From DASYAE01 sp036501535 (lineage in GTDB: Bacteria; Actinomycetota; Actinomycetes; Streptomycetales; Catenulisporaceae): DNA of 64,000 nt. A program made the position numbers and the translations under genes. Shown here piece by piece: positions 17,329 to 26,494 of the stretch; the first letter of the stretch is position 1, and each line of letters begins with the position of its first letter. The notes beneath the pieces were generated by a model that saw nothing but the letters and a program-made list of their open reading frames with translations, was not told the origin of the DNA and ran no database searches. The stretch lies in contig DASYAE010000021.1 in the NCBI GenBank assembly GCA_036501535.1, positions 99,882 to 163,881 on the forward strand, given 5' to 3'.

Positions 17329-18143
17329 CCGCAGCGCCGGAACGCGTCGCGGCGCTGCGCGAGGGGGAGCTCAAGGTCGAGGGCCGGCTCACCGACGCGT
17401 CGAACGCCACGCTCTACTGCACCGCGCTGCTCAAGCCCCCGGCCGAGGAAGAGGTCTCGATAACCTGCGTCTACAAGCCGATCGCGGGCGAGCGGCCGCT
17501 CTGGGACTTCCCGGACGGCACCCTGGCCGCCCGCGAGGTGGCCGCGTACGAGGTCAGCGCGGCCGCCGGCTGGGACGTGGTGCCGCCGACCCTGATGCGC
17601 GAGGGCCCGTACGGCCCGGGCATGTGCCAGCTGTGGATCGACGTGCACGAAGACGCCGCGCAGCTGCTCGCGGTGGTGCCGGAGGAAGTCGGCGACGACG
17701 ACGAGCAGGCCGCCGGCTGGTGCCCGATCGTCCCGGTCGCGCTGGCCGACGACACCCATGGCCTGCTCGCCCACCGCGACGACGACCGGCTGCGCCGCAT
17801 CGCCCTGTTCGACGCGGTGATCAACAACGCCGACCGCAAGGGCGGCCACCTGCTCCCGGCGCCCGACGGCCACGTCTACGCGATCGACCACGGCGTCTCG
17901 TTCCACGTCGAGGACAAGCTGCGCACGCTGCTGTGGGGCTTCTCAGGACGCGTATTGACACCGGAGGAGCGGGCGGCGCTTGAGCGGTTGCGGACCGACG
18001 AGGGGCTGGCGGACCTGCTGGCCGGGCTGCTCAGTGGGCCGGAGGCGGACGCGTTCCGGCAGCGGGTGGACGAGCTGCTGGCGGCGGGCAGGCTGCCGGG
18101 ACCGGGAGGGCGCCGCCGGCCGATCCCGTGGCCCCCGGTCTGA
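17325..18143 (+). CDS. SCO1664 family protein (kinase-like fold)
   Basis: 272 residues. CVYKPIAGERPLWDFP near residue 45-60 and FDAVINNADRKGGHLL near 160 resemble the ATP-binding Lys and catalytic HxxD/N region of PI3/4-kinase-like proteins. HVYAIDHGVSFH supplies a metal-binding Asp. SCO1664-type proteins accompany mshC in many actinobacteria; their activity is not established. GTG 17325 overlaps the DUF3090 stop by 4 nt. Confidence 0.88.
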   Translation: MTAAPERVAALREGELKVEGRLTDASNATLYCTALLKPPAEEEVSITCVYKPIAGERPLWDFPDGTLAAREVAAYEVSAAAGWDVVPPTLMREGPYGPGMCQLWIDVHEDAAQLLAVVPEEVGDDDEQAAGWCPIVPVALADDTHGLLAHRDDDRLRRIALFDAVINNADRKGGHLLPAPDGHVYAIDHGVSFHVEDKLRTLLWGFSGRVLTPEERAALERLRTDEGLADLLAGLLSGPEADAFRQRVDELLAAGRLPGPGGRRRPIPWPPV

Positions 18144-18239
18144 GAGCCCTTACAACGACGCGCGGCGGCCGGCCCGGCGGAATAAAAGCGGCTGGCCCGG
18201 CGTACTTCGTCACTGAACGTATCCGTCTGATCAGCCAAC

Positions 18240-18245
18240 TATCCT
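18240..18245 (+). promoter_or_regulatory. -10 box TATCCT of mshC, leaderless candidate
   Basis: TATCCT ends 7 nt before the mshC ATG, and no ribosome site is present. mshC would thus have its own promoter despite following SCO1664. Confidence 0.45.
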
Positions 18246-18252
18246 GGGACTC

Positions 18253-19503
18253 ATGGACGCCTGGCCGACGAATCACCCGCCTACCCTGCCCGGACACGGC
18301 GCCGCGTTGCGGCTGCACGACACGTCGACCGGCACCCTCGTGACCACTCCGGCGCGGCCTCCGTCCGACGGTCCGGCCCGAATCTACGTGTGCGGTATTA
18401 CGCCCTATGACGCGACACACATCGGGCACGCCGCCACATATCTCGCGTTCGACCTGGTACAGCGGGTGTGGCGGGACGCCGGATACTCGGTGCGGTACGT
18501 GCAGAACGTCACCGACGTCGACGACCCGCTGCTGGAGCGCGCCGCCAAGACCGGCGCCGACTGGCAGGTGCTCGCGATGAGCGAGACCGCGCTGTTCCGT
18601 GAGGACATGACGACGCTGCGGGTGCTGCCGCCCTACCGCTACATCGGCGCGGTCGAGGCGATCCCGCTCGTCTCGGCGCTCGTCGAGCGGCTGCTCGCCG
18701 CGGGCGTCGCCTATCGCGTCGACGACGACGTGTACTTCGACGTGCACGCCGACCCGGACTTCGGCAAGGTCTCGGGCCTCGACCCGGAGCTGTACGAGCA
18801 GGTCTTCGCCGAGCGCGGCGGCGACCCGGCCCGGCCCGGCAAGCGGCACCCGCTGGACTGCCTGCTCTGGCTGGCCGCGCGGCCCGGCGAGCCGTCCTGG
18901 GAGACGCCGCTGGGGCGGGGCCGGCCCGGCTGGCACATCGAGTGCGCGGCGATCGCGCTGGAGTACCTCGGCGCCGGGATCGACGTGCAGGGCGGCGGCT
19001 CCGACCTGGCCTTCCCGCACCACGAGATGGGCGCCGCCGAGGCCCAGACGGTGAGCGGGCAGCGCCCGTTCGCGCACGTCTACGCGCACGCCGGCATGGT
19101 CGGCCTGGACGGCGAGAAGATGTCGAAGTCCAAGGGCAACCTGGTCTTCGTCTCCAAGCTGCGCGGCGCCGGGCACGACCCGATGGCCGTTCGGCTGGCG
19201 ATCATCGGCCACCACTACCGCACCGACTGGCAGTGGACCGGGGCCGAGCTGGACGCGGCCGAGCGGCGCCTGGCCCGCTGGCGCGCCGCCGTCTCCCGGC
19301 CCGACGCGCCGCCGGCCGACGCGCTGCTCGCCCGGATCCGCGAGCGGCTCGCCGACGACCTCGACACGCCTGGCGCGCTCGCCGCCGTGGACGCCTGGGC
19401 CGACGCGGCGCTCGCCTCGACCGGGCCCGCCGGCGGCTGGGACGCCGCCGCGCCCGGCCTCGCCTCCCGCGCCATCGACGCCCTGCTCGGCATCGCGCTC
19501 TGA
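18253..19503 (+). CDS. mshC: L-cysteine:1D-myo-inositol 2-amino-2-deoxy-glucopyranoside ligase
   Basis: 416 residues, related to class I cysteinyl-tRNA synthetase. It ligates cysteine to GlcN-Ins in mycothiol synthesis with ATP. The motif HIGH is at 56-59, KMSKS at 289-293, and zinc ligands include the Cys in YVCGITPYD and those in WHIECAA and FPHHEMGAAE. The tRNA-binding end of CysS is absent, which distinguishes MshC. The length is typical. A strong hairpin follows the stop. Confidence 0.95.
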   Translation: MDAWPTNHPPTLPGHGAALRLHDTSTGTLVTTPARPPSDGPARIYVCGITPYDATHIGHAATYLAFDLVQRVWRDAGYSVRYVQNVTDVDDPLLERAAKTGADWQVLAMSETALFREDMTTLRVLPPYRYIGAVEAIPLVSALVERLLAAGVAYRVDDDVYFDVHADPDFGKVSGLDPELYEQVFAERGGDPARPGKRHPLDCLLWLAARPGEPSWETPLGRGRPGWHIECAAIALEYLGAGIDVQGGGSDLAFPHHEMGAAEAQTVSGQRPFAHVYAHAGMVGLDGEKMSKSKGNLVFVSKLRGAGHDPMAVRLAIIGHHYRTDWQWTGAELDAAERRLARWRAAVSRPDAPPADALLARIRERLADDLDTPGALAAVDAWADAALASTGPAGGWDAAAPGLASRAIDALLGIAL

Positions 19504-19508
19504 CTCTC

Positions 19509-19563
19509 CCCGGCCGAGCCGGCGGCGGCGCGAAAATGCCCTGCGACCGCCGGCTCGGCCGGG
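19509..19563 (+). terminator. Hairpin terminator after mshC
   Basis: Perfect 17-bp arms (19509-19525 and 19547-19563) with a 21-nt loop, starting 5 nt after the mshC stop. A TAGAGT box (19565-19570) begins 1 nt after the stem and may be the -10 of the iminopeptidase gene. Confidence 0.7.
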
Positions 19564-19627
19564 CTAGAGTCGCCCTTCTGTGCCCGGATGCGCCCGCGCA
19601 CGTCCCAGCAGAAGGAAGAAGGCTGCG

Positions 19628-20587
19628 ATGGTCGACCGCTACCCGCCGATCGAGCCCTACGAGCACGGGATGCTCGACGTCGGCGACGGCAACCTCGTCT
19701 ACTGGGAGGCGTGCGGCGACCCGGAGGGCAAGCCGGCGCTGTACGTGCACGGCGGTCCGGGCGCCGGCTTCAAGGTCGGAGCGCGCCGCATCTTCGACCC
19801 GGAGCGCTATCGGACCATCCTGTTCGACCAGCGCGGCTGCGGGCGCAGCACGCCGCACGCGAGCGACCCGGCCGCGGACATGAGCGTCAACACCACCGAG
19901 CACCTGATCGCGGACATGGAGCGGCTGCGCGAACATCTCGGCATCGAGAAGTGGCTGCTGCGCGGCGGCTCCTGGGGAGTGACGCTGATCCTCGCCTACG
20001 CCGAGCGCTATCCGCACCGCGTCTCGGAGATCGTGGTGGCCGGCATCACGACCTGCCGCCGGTACGAGATCGACTGGCTCTACCGGGGCGTGCGCCGCTT
20101 CTTCCCGGAGGCCTGGGAGCGCTTCCGGCTCGGCGTGCCGGAGCAGGACCGGGACGGCGACCTGCTCGCGGCCTATGCGCAGCTGATGGAGAACCCTGAT
20201 CCGGAGGTCCGGGCGAGGGCCGCCACGGATTGGCTGGCCTGGGAGGACGCGATCATCTCGCAGGAGTCGAACGGCACGCCCGGCGCCTACAGCGACCGGC
20301 CGCCGGACGTCTCGATCGCCTTCGTGCGCATCTGCGCGCACTACTTCTCGCACGCTGCCTGGCTCGAGGAGGGGGTGCTCATCCGCGAGGCCGGCAGGCT
20401 GGCGGACATCCCGGGCGTGCTGTTCCACGGCCGGCATGACATGGGCGGGCCGGTGGAGTACGCCTGGGACCTGGCGCGGGCGTGGCCGGGCTCGCGGCTC
20501 GTCGTGATCGAGGACTCGGGACACACCGGCAGCGACGCGATGAGCACACAGCTCAGGGCCGTGATGGACCAGTTCGCCAGGACCTGA
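19628..20587 (+). CDS. pip: Prolyl aminopeptidase (proline iminopeptidase)
   Basis: 319 residues, alpha/beta hydrolase of peptidase family S33. YVHGGPGAG is the oxyanion motif, GGSWGVTL holds the nucleophile Ser, and GRHDMGGP and IEDSGH supply Asp and His. It releases N-terminal proline in the cytosol. ATG 19628 has AGGAAGAAGG upstream and gives the usual start YPPIEPYEHGMLDVGDG. GTG 19580 is in frame, close behind a TAGAGT box, and would add 16 residues. Confidence 0.93.
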   Translation: MVDRYPPIEPYEHGMLDVGDGNLVYWEACGDPEGKPALYVHGGPGAGFKVGARRIFDPERYRTILFDQRGCGRSTPHASDPAADMSVNTTEHLIADMERLREHLGIEKWLLRGGSWGVTLILAYAERYPHRVSEIVVAGITTCRRYEIDWLYRGVRRFFPEAWERFRLGVPEQDRDGDLLAAYAQLMENPDPEVRARAATDWLAWEDAIISQESNGTPGAYSDRPPDVSIAFVRICAHYFSHAAWLEEGVLIREAGRLADIPGVLFHGRHDMGGPVEYAWDLARAWPGSRLVVIEDSGHTGSDAMSTQLRAVMDQFART

Positions 20588-20593
20588 TACCCG

Positions 20594-21586
20594 TCAGGCC
20601 GCCTTCGCGCCCCCGCTGTGGCTGCTGTACGCCGCGGCCAGCGCGTTCTCCAGCGTCTGCAGCTGCGCGACCTGCCAGGCCTGGAAGGTGGCCGACGGCG
20701 GGGTGAGCGTCCCGGTGAGCGCCGCCACCGGCACGCCCGCCGACTCGGCCGCCGCGACCTGGGCCGCGACGAAGGGCGCCGAGTGCTGGGCGTTGAGGAT
20801 GTAGACCCGGATCCGGTGCGCGGAGATCTCCTGGTCGATCAGCGACTGCTGGGCGGCCGGCGGGGTCTCGCCGGCGGTGACCTCGTTCAGGAACGAGCCG
20901 GGGGTGACCAGGTCCAGGTCGAGCGCCTGGGCCAGCGGTTCTGCGACGGACTCGGAGGCGCCGACCGGGGTGCCCGCGTACTGGTCCCGGATCTGCCGGA
21001 TCAGCGTGTGGTACCCGGCCAGGCCGGTGTTCTCGTAGCTCTCCTGCAGCCGGCCGAAGTAGCCGCTGTGCGCCGGGTCGAGGCGCTGGTAGTCGGCGGT
21101 GATCGCGGCGATCACCGCGTCGACGTCGCAGGGGTCGTACCAGCGCCGCGGGTTGTCGCCGGGCGACACGCCGACCAGCGCGCCCACGCCGAGCTCGATC
21201 CGGCCGGCCCGCGGCGCTTCGGCCGCCAGCCGGTCCGCCCAGGAGTCGTAGCCGACCTGGTTGACGATCAGCAGGTCCGCCCCGGCGAAGGCGCGCCCGT
21301 CGGCCGCGGTGGGCCGATAGCGCCGCGGGTCGACGGCCGGGCTCGAGACGACGCTGGTCACGTGCACCCGCGAACCGCCGAGCTGGGCGGCGATCGAGCC
21401 CCAGACGTTCTCCGCGGCGACCACCTGCAGCACCCCGCCGGACGCCTCGGCGCTGTGCGCCCTCGCGATGCAGACCCCTGCCAAGCCGAGCACGGCCAGG
21501 CCGGCGGCGACGGCCGCGCCGACCGCGCGTACGCAACGCGCGTTGCGCACCCGGGCCTCGTGGCGCTCTTCCGCGGCTCGACGCAT
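20594..21586 (-). CDS. Metal ABC-transporter substrate-binding protein relative, ligand His lost
   Basis: 330 residues. A membrane anchor or signal segment (about 20-45) precedes a cluster A-I binding protein fold (ZnuA/AztC type) with VVAAENVWGSIAAQLGG. The two motifs that normally carry zinc-binding His are altered: DPRRYRP (Arg88 instead of the His of DPHxYxP) and NPRRWYDP (Arg147 instead of the His of NPHxWxDP). A lipobox is doubtful (LAGVC). No permease or ATPase is adjacent. It may not bind zinc or may bind another ligand. Confidence 0.8.
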   Translation of the reverse strand: MRRAAEERHEARVRNARCVRAVGAAVAAGLAVLGLAGVCIARAHSAEASGGVLQVVAAENVWGSIAAQLGGSRVHVTSVVSSPAVDPRRYRPTAADGRAFAGADLLIVNQVGYDSWADRLAAEAPRAGRIELGVGALVGVSPGDNPRRWYDPCDVDAVIAAITADYQRLDPAHSGYFGRLQESYENTGLAGYHTLIRQIRDQYAGTPVGASESVAEPLAQALDLDLVTPGSFLNEVTAGETPPAAQQSLIDQEISAHRIRVYILNAQHSAPFVAAQVAAAESAGVPVAALTGTLTPPSATFQAWQVAQLQTLENALAAAYSSHSGGAKAA

Positions 21587-21746
21587 CGGGGCCTGGCCCT
21601 CCTGGTCAGGGGTACTGATCCGGCTTCCCGTGGGAGACGATAAGCCGGTGCACCGGGAGCCGCGATCCGGATTGCGCCGTTCGGCGTCAGGCAGCTGCCG
21701 CCGTGCGGGGACTGACGCGGCCCCGCCAATATGTGCCGGAGGCGGC

Positions 21747-22745
21747 CTAGGAGCCGCCCTCCTCGCCGCGCGGCCGCCGCTCGTGCCGGCGCAGGTACCG
21801 CTCGAACTCGCGGGCGATCGCCTCGCCGCTGGCCTCCGGCAGCTCGGCGGTGTCCTTCGCCTCCTCGAGGGTGCGCACGTACTCGGCCACCTCGGTGTCC
21901 TCGGCGGCCAGCTCGTCCACCCCGGTCTCCCAGGCCCGCGCCTCCTGCGGCAGGTCGCCGAGCGGGATGGCCAGGTCGAGCACGTCCTCGATCCGGCGGA
22001 TCAGCGCCAGCGTGGCCTTCGGGCACGGCGCCTGCGCCACGTAGTGCGGCACGGCGGCCCAAAAGGAGACCAGGTCGACCTCCTCCTGCCGGGCCAGCTC
22101 CTGCAGCACCCCGTTGATGCCGGTCGGGCCCTGCAGGGTCGGCTTGTCCAGGCCGTGCGCGCTCTGCAGGTCGGCCGAGTTCGACGATCCGCTCACCGGC
22201 ACCGGCCGGGTGTGCGGCACGTCGGCCAGCAGCGCGCCGAGCGTCACGATCATCGTCACGCCGAGCTCCTCGGCCAGGTCGAACAGCTCGTCGCAGTACG
22301 ACTGCCAGCGCATGTTCGGCTCGATCCCGTGCACCAGCACCACGTCGCGGTACTTGCGCTCCTCGGCCGGCGCCTCCTGTGGATCCGCGCCGTCGACCGG
22401 TTCACTCGATTCAGCGGTTCCGTCGGACCCGGTCGACCCGGCGGACCCCGCGGCCTGTGCGGGCGGCTGCGCCACAGGCACCCGCGCCACCGAGAACCGG
22501 GTGGTCGGCCAGACGATGTCCCGTTCGCCGTCGTCGTCCACGGCCAGCACCGGCCGATTGACCTGGAAGTCGTAGTAGTCCTCGGCGTCCATCGCGCCGA
22601 ACAGGTCCGCGTCCAGCACCTCCGCCAGGTGCCTGATCGCGTTGGACGCGGCGTCGGCGGCGTCGTTCCAACCCTCGAACGCCGCGACCATCACCGGGTC
22701 GACCAGCTCGGGCAGCTCCTCGAGCTCGATCACCCAGGCCTCCAT
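21747..22745 (-). CDS. PAC2 (proteasome assembly chaperone-like) family protein
   Basis: 332 residues. LVDPVMVAAFEGWNDAADAAS, DAEDYYDFQVNRP and VLVHGIEPNMRW are PAC2 signatures, and the C-terminus RAWETGVDELAAEDTEVAEYV is strongly conserved. Actinobacterial PAC2 proteins are often near proteasome or metabolic genes; the molecular role is unproven. Compared with relatives I know, a low-complexity Ala/Ser/Glu insert of about 40 residues separates FSVARV from KYRDVVLV. ATG 22745 has AGGAG immediately upstream. Divergent from metH. Confidence 0.9.
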   Translation of the reverse strand: MEAWVIELEELPELVDPVMVAAFEGWNDAADAASNAIRHLAEVLDADLFGAMDAEDYYDFQVNRPVLAVDDDGERDIVWPTTRFSVARVPVAQPPAQAAGSAGSTGSDGTAESSEPVDGADPQEAPAEERKYRDVVLVHGIEPNMRWQSYCDELFDLAEELGVTMIVTLGALLADVPHTRPVPVSGSSNSADLQSAHGLDKPTLQGPTGINGVLQELARQEEVDLVSFWAAVPHYVAQAPCPKATLALIRRIEDVLDLAIPLGDLPQEARAWETGVDELAAEDTEVAEYVRTLEEAKDTAELPEASGEAIAREFERYLRRHERRPRGEEGGS

Positions 22746-22867
22746 TCTCCTACGCCACTCCAAGCCGACCCCCAGCGTACGCCTACCGGACGGCTCGTCG
22801 CCGGGACCACGCGCCTCGGTAACCTTGTAGGGCGATATTCCGGATCCGAGCGAGAACGGAGCCCGCA

Positions 22868-25800
22868 GTGACCTCGACCGCTGCACAGCTGCGAAAGGCC
22901 CTAGCCGAGCGTGTAGTCGTCGCGGACGGAGCGATGGGCACGATGCTGCAGGCCCAGGATCCGACGCTGGACGACTTCCAGGGCTTGGAGGGCTGCAACG
23001 ACGTCCTCTGCGCGTCCCGGCCCGACATCGTCCGTTCGGTGCACGACGCGTATTTCGCTGTGGGCGTAGACGCAGTGGAGACCAACACGTTCGGGGTGAA
23101 TCTCACCGCGCTCGGCGAATACGACGCGGCCGACCGGGTCTACGAACTGGCCGAGGCCGGCGCGCGGATCGCCCGCGAGGTGGCCGACGGTTACGCCACG
23201 CCCGACCGGCCGCGCTGGGTGCTCGGCTCGGTCGGGCCAGGGACCAAGCTGCCCACGCTCGGCCACGTGTCCTATGCGGCCATCCGCGACGCGTACGAGC
23301 AGCAGTGCGCCGGGCTGATCGCGGGCGGTGTGCACGCCTTCATCATCGAGACCTCACAGGACCTGCTCCAGGTCAAGGCGGCCGTGGTCGGCGCGAAGCG
23401 GGCCATGCGCGCGGCCGGCGTCGACCTGCCGATCATCGCGCAGGTCGCCATCGAGACCACCGGCATCATGCTGGTCGGCTCGGAGATCGGCGCCGCGCTC
23501 ACCGCGATCGAGCCGCTCGGCGTGGACCTGATCGGGATGAACTGCTCCACCGGTCCGGCCGAGATGGGCGAGCACCTGCGCCACCTGTCCAAGTACGCGA
23601 CGATCGGCCTGTCCTGCATGCCCAACGCCGGCCTGCCGATCCTCGGCAAGCACGGGGCCGAATACCCGCTGACGCCGGAACAGCTGGCCGACGCGCACGA
23701 CGCTTTCACCCGCGACTACGGGCTCTCCCTCGTCGGCGGCTTCTGCGGGACCACGCCGGAGCACCTGCGGCAGCTGGTCGAGCGGGTGCGCGGCCGGGAG
23801 ATCGCGCGGCGCTCGCCGCGCCCCGAGCCGTCCGCCGCCTCGCTCTACCAGAGCGTCCCGTTCCGACAGGACACCTCGTTCATGGCGATCGGCGAGCGGA
23901 CCAACGCCAACGGCTCGAAGGCCTTCCGCGAGGTGCTGCTGGCCGAGGACTGGAACGGCTGCGTCGAGATCGCCCGCGCGCAGATCCGGGACGGCGCGCA
24001 CATGCTCGACGTCTGCGTCGACTACGTCGGCCGGGACGGCGCCAAGGACATGCGCGAGGTCGTCGGGCGGCTGGCCGCCGCGTCCACGCTGCCGCTCGTG
24101 CTGGACTCCACCGAGCCGCCGGTGCTGGAGGCCGGGCTCGAGCTGCTCGGCGGGCGCGCGGTGATCAACTCGGTCAACTACGAGGACGGAGACGGCCCGG
24201 ACTCGCGCTTCGCCCGGGTCATGGCGCTGGTTGCGGAGCACGGCGCGGCGGTGATCGCGCTGACCATCGACGAGCAGGGCCAGGCCCGCACCGCCGAGCA
24301 CAAGGTGGCCGTGGCCGAGCGGCTGATCGGGGACATCACAGGGAACTGGGGCGTGTCCGAGTCCTCGATCCTGGTCGACTGCCTCACCTTCACCATCGCC
24401 ACCGGCCAGGAGGAGTCCCGGCGCGACGGGCTGGAGACCATCGAGGCGATCAGGGAGCTCAAGCGCCGGCACCCAGACGTGCAGACCACGCTGGGCCTGT
24501 CCAACATCTCCTTCGGCCTGAACCCGGCCGCCCGGCAGGTGCTCAACTCGGTGTTCCTGCACGAGTGCGTCGAGGCCGGGCTGGACTCGGCGATCGTGCA
24601 CGCCTCGAAGATCGAGCCGATCTCCCGGATCCCCGAGCAGCAGCGCGAGGTCGCGCTGGACCTGGTCTACGACCGGCGCCGGCCGGCCGACGGGGACCGG
24701 CCCGCGTACGACCCGCTGGGCCGGTTCCTGGAGCTGTTCGAGGGCGTCTCGACCGCGTCGACGAGGGCCTCGCGGGCCGAGGAGCTGGCCGCGCTGCCGC
24801 TGGACGAGCGGCTGCAGCGGCGCATCGTGGACGGCGAGCGCAACGGGCTCGAGGCCGACCTCGAAGAGGCGCTGGGCCGGATGCCCGCCCTGCAGATCGT
24901 CAACGAGGTGCTGCTGGAGGGCATGAAGACGGTCGGCGAGCTGTTCGGCTCCGGCCAGATGCAGCTGCCGTTCGTGCTGCAGTCCGCCGAGGTGATGAAG
25001 AACGCGGTCGCCTACCTCGAGCCGCACATGGAGAAGTCCGACTCCTCCGGCAAGGCCGTGGTGGTGCTGGCCACGGTCAAGGGCGACGTGCACGACATCG
25101 GCAAGAACCTGGTCGACATCATCCTGACCAACAACGGCTACACCGTGGTCAACCTCGGCATCAAGCAGCCGATCTCGGTCATCCTGCAGGCCGCCGAGGA
25201 GCACGCGGCGGACGTGATCGGCATGTCCGGCCTGCTGGTCAAGTCCACCGTGGTGATGAAGGAGAACCTTGAGGAGATGAACCAGCGCGGCGTGGCCGCC
25301 CGCTGGCCGGTGCTGCTCGGCGGCGCGGCGCTCACCCGCGCCTACGTCGAGCAGGACCTCGCCGAGATCTACCAGGGCGAGGTGCGGTACGCGCGCGACG
25401 CCTTCGAGGGGCTGCGGCTGATGGACGCGGTCGCGACGGCGAAGACCGCCGGCGGCGTCGATCTCGCGCAGGCGCTGCCCGAGCTGCGCAAGCGCCGCGT
25501 CGCGAAGGGCGCCACGTTGATCCAGACGGATGAGAGCGAGATGCCGGCCCGCTCGGACGTCGCCACCGACAACCCGATCCCGACGCCGCCGTTCTGGGGA
25601 AGCCGCGTGGTCAAGGGCATCGCGCTGAACGACTACGCCTCCTGGCTCGACGAGCGCGCCACCTTCCTCGGTCAGTGGGGCCTGCGCGCCGCGCGCGGCG
25701 GCGAGGGGCCCGGCTACGAGGAGCTGGTGGAGACCGAGGGCCGGCCGCGGCTGCGCATGTGGCTCGACCGGCTGCACACCGAGGGGCTGCTCGAGGCGGC

Positions 25801-26368
25801 CGTCGTCTACGGGTTCTTCCCCGCGGTCTCGAAGGGCGACGACCTGATCGTGCTGGACGAGGCCAGCGCGGAGCGCATGCGGTTCAGCTTCCCGCGGCAG
25901 CGGCGCGACCGGCACCTGTGCCTGGCCGACTTCTTCCGGCCGCAGGAGGCGGACGAGACCGACGTGGTCGCCTTCCAGCTGGTGACCGTCGGCAGCCGGA
26001 TCGCCCGGCGCACCGCCGAGCTGTTCGAGGCCAACGCCTACCGGGACTACCTCGAGCTGCACGGCCTGTCGGTGCAGCTGACCGAGGCGCTGGCCGAGTA
26101 CTGGCACGCCCGGGTGCGCGCCGAGCTCGGCTTCTCCGGCCAGGACCCGGCCGCCATCGACGGCATGCTCAAGCTCGAATACCGCGGCGCGCGCTTCTCG
26201 CTCGGCTACGGCGCCTGCCCGAACCTGGAGGACCGGGCCAAGATCGTCGAGCTGCTGGAGCCGGGCCGGATCGGCGTCGAGCTCTCCGAGGAGTACCAGC
26301 TGCACCCGGAGCAGTCGACCGACGCGATCGTGGTGCACCACCCGGAGGCCAAGTACTTCAATGCTTGA
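22868..26368 (+). CDS. metH: Cobalamin-dependent methionine synthase
   Basis: 1166 residues covering the homocysteine domain (1-310), pterin domain (335-600, FMAIGERTNANGSKAF), cobalamin cap and Rossmann domain (about 630-870, DVHDIGKN with axial His742) and the SAM-binding activation domain (880-1166, RFSFPRQRRD and LGYGACPNLEDR). It transfers methyl from methyltetrahydrofolate to homocysteine. The zinc site has Cys226 and Cys293, but the usual double Cys reads GGFCGT, with Phe292. GTG start follows ACGGAG. No cobalamin riboswitch fits in the 122-bp upstream gap. Confidence 0.96.
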   Translation: MTSTAAQLRKALAERVVVADGAMGTMLQAQDPTLDDFQGLEGCNDVLCASRPDIVRSVHDAYFAVGVDAVETNTFGVNLTALGEYDAADRVYELAEAGARIAREVADGYATPDRPRWVLGSVGPGTKLPTLGHVSYAAIRDAYEQQCAGLIAGGVHAFIIETSQDLLQVKAAVVGAKRAMRAAGVDLPIIAQVAIETTGIMLVGSEIGAALTAIEPLGVDLIGMNCSTGPAEMGEHLRHLSKYATIGLSCMPNAGLPILGKHGAEYPLTPEQLADAHDAFTRDYGLSLVGGFCGTTPEHLRQLVERVRGREIARRSPRPEPSAASLYQSVPFRQDTSFMAIGERTNANGSKAFREVLLAEDWNGCVEIARAQIRDGAHMLDVCVDYVGRDGAKDMREVVGRLAAASTLPLVLDSTEPPVLEAGLELLGGRAVINSVNYEDGDGPDSRFARVMALVAEHGAAVIALTIDEQGQARTAEHKVAVAERLIGDITGNWGVSESSILVDCLTFTIATGQEESRRDGLETIEAIRELKRRHPDVQTTLGLSNISFGLNPAARQVLNSVFLHECVEAGLDSAIVHASKIEPISRIPEQQREVALDLVYDRRRPADGDRPAYDPLGRFLELFEGVSTASTRASRAEELAALPLDERLQRRIVDGERNGLEADLEEALGRMPALQIVNEVLLEGMKTVGELFGSGQMQLPFVLQSAEVMKNAVAYLEPHMEKSDSSGKAVVVLATVKGDVHDIGKNLVDIILTNNGYTVVNLGIKQPISVILQAAEEHAADVIGMSGLLVKSTVVMKENLEEMNQRGVAARWPVLLGGAALTRAYVEQDLAEIYQGEVRYARDAFEGLRLMDAVATAKTAGGVDLAQALPELRKRRVAKGATLIQTDESEMPARSDVATDNPIPTPPFWGSRVVKGIALNDYASWLDERATFLGQWGLRAARGGEGPGYEELVETEGRPRLRMWLDRLHTEGLLEAAVVYGFFPAVSKGDDLIVLDEASAERMRFSFPRQRRDRHLCLADFFRPQEADETDVVAFQLVTVGSRIARRTAELFEANAYRDYLELHGLSVQLTEALAEYWHARVRAELGFSGQDPAAIDGMLKLEYRGARFSLGYGACPNLEDRAKIVELLEPGRIGVELSEEYQLHPEQSTDAIVVHHPEAKYFNA

Positions 26369-26436
26369 TACAGCAATTCGATACCGGGCGCAGTGCTCCG
26401 ACGCATAGCATGTGCATGTACTTCGCTGCTTGACAC

Positions 26437-26463
26437 CGCGGCGCGCCGATCCGGCGCGCCGCG
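26437..26463 (+). terminator. Hairpin terminator after metH
   Basis: An 11-bp perfect stem of alternating G and C (26437-26447 with 26453-26463) and a GATCC loop, 68 nt after the metH stop and before the HAD gene. Confidence 0.65.
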
Positions 26464-26494
26464 CCGCACCACCGCACGAGATTGAGCCACCGCC

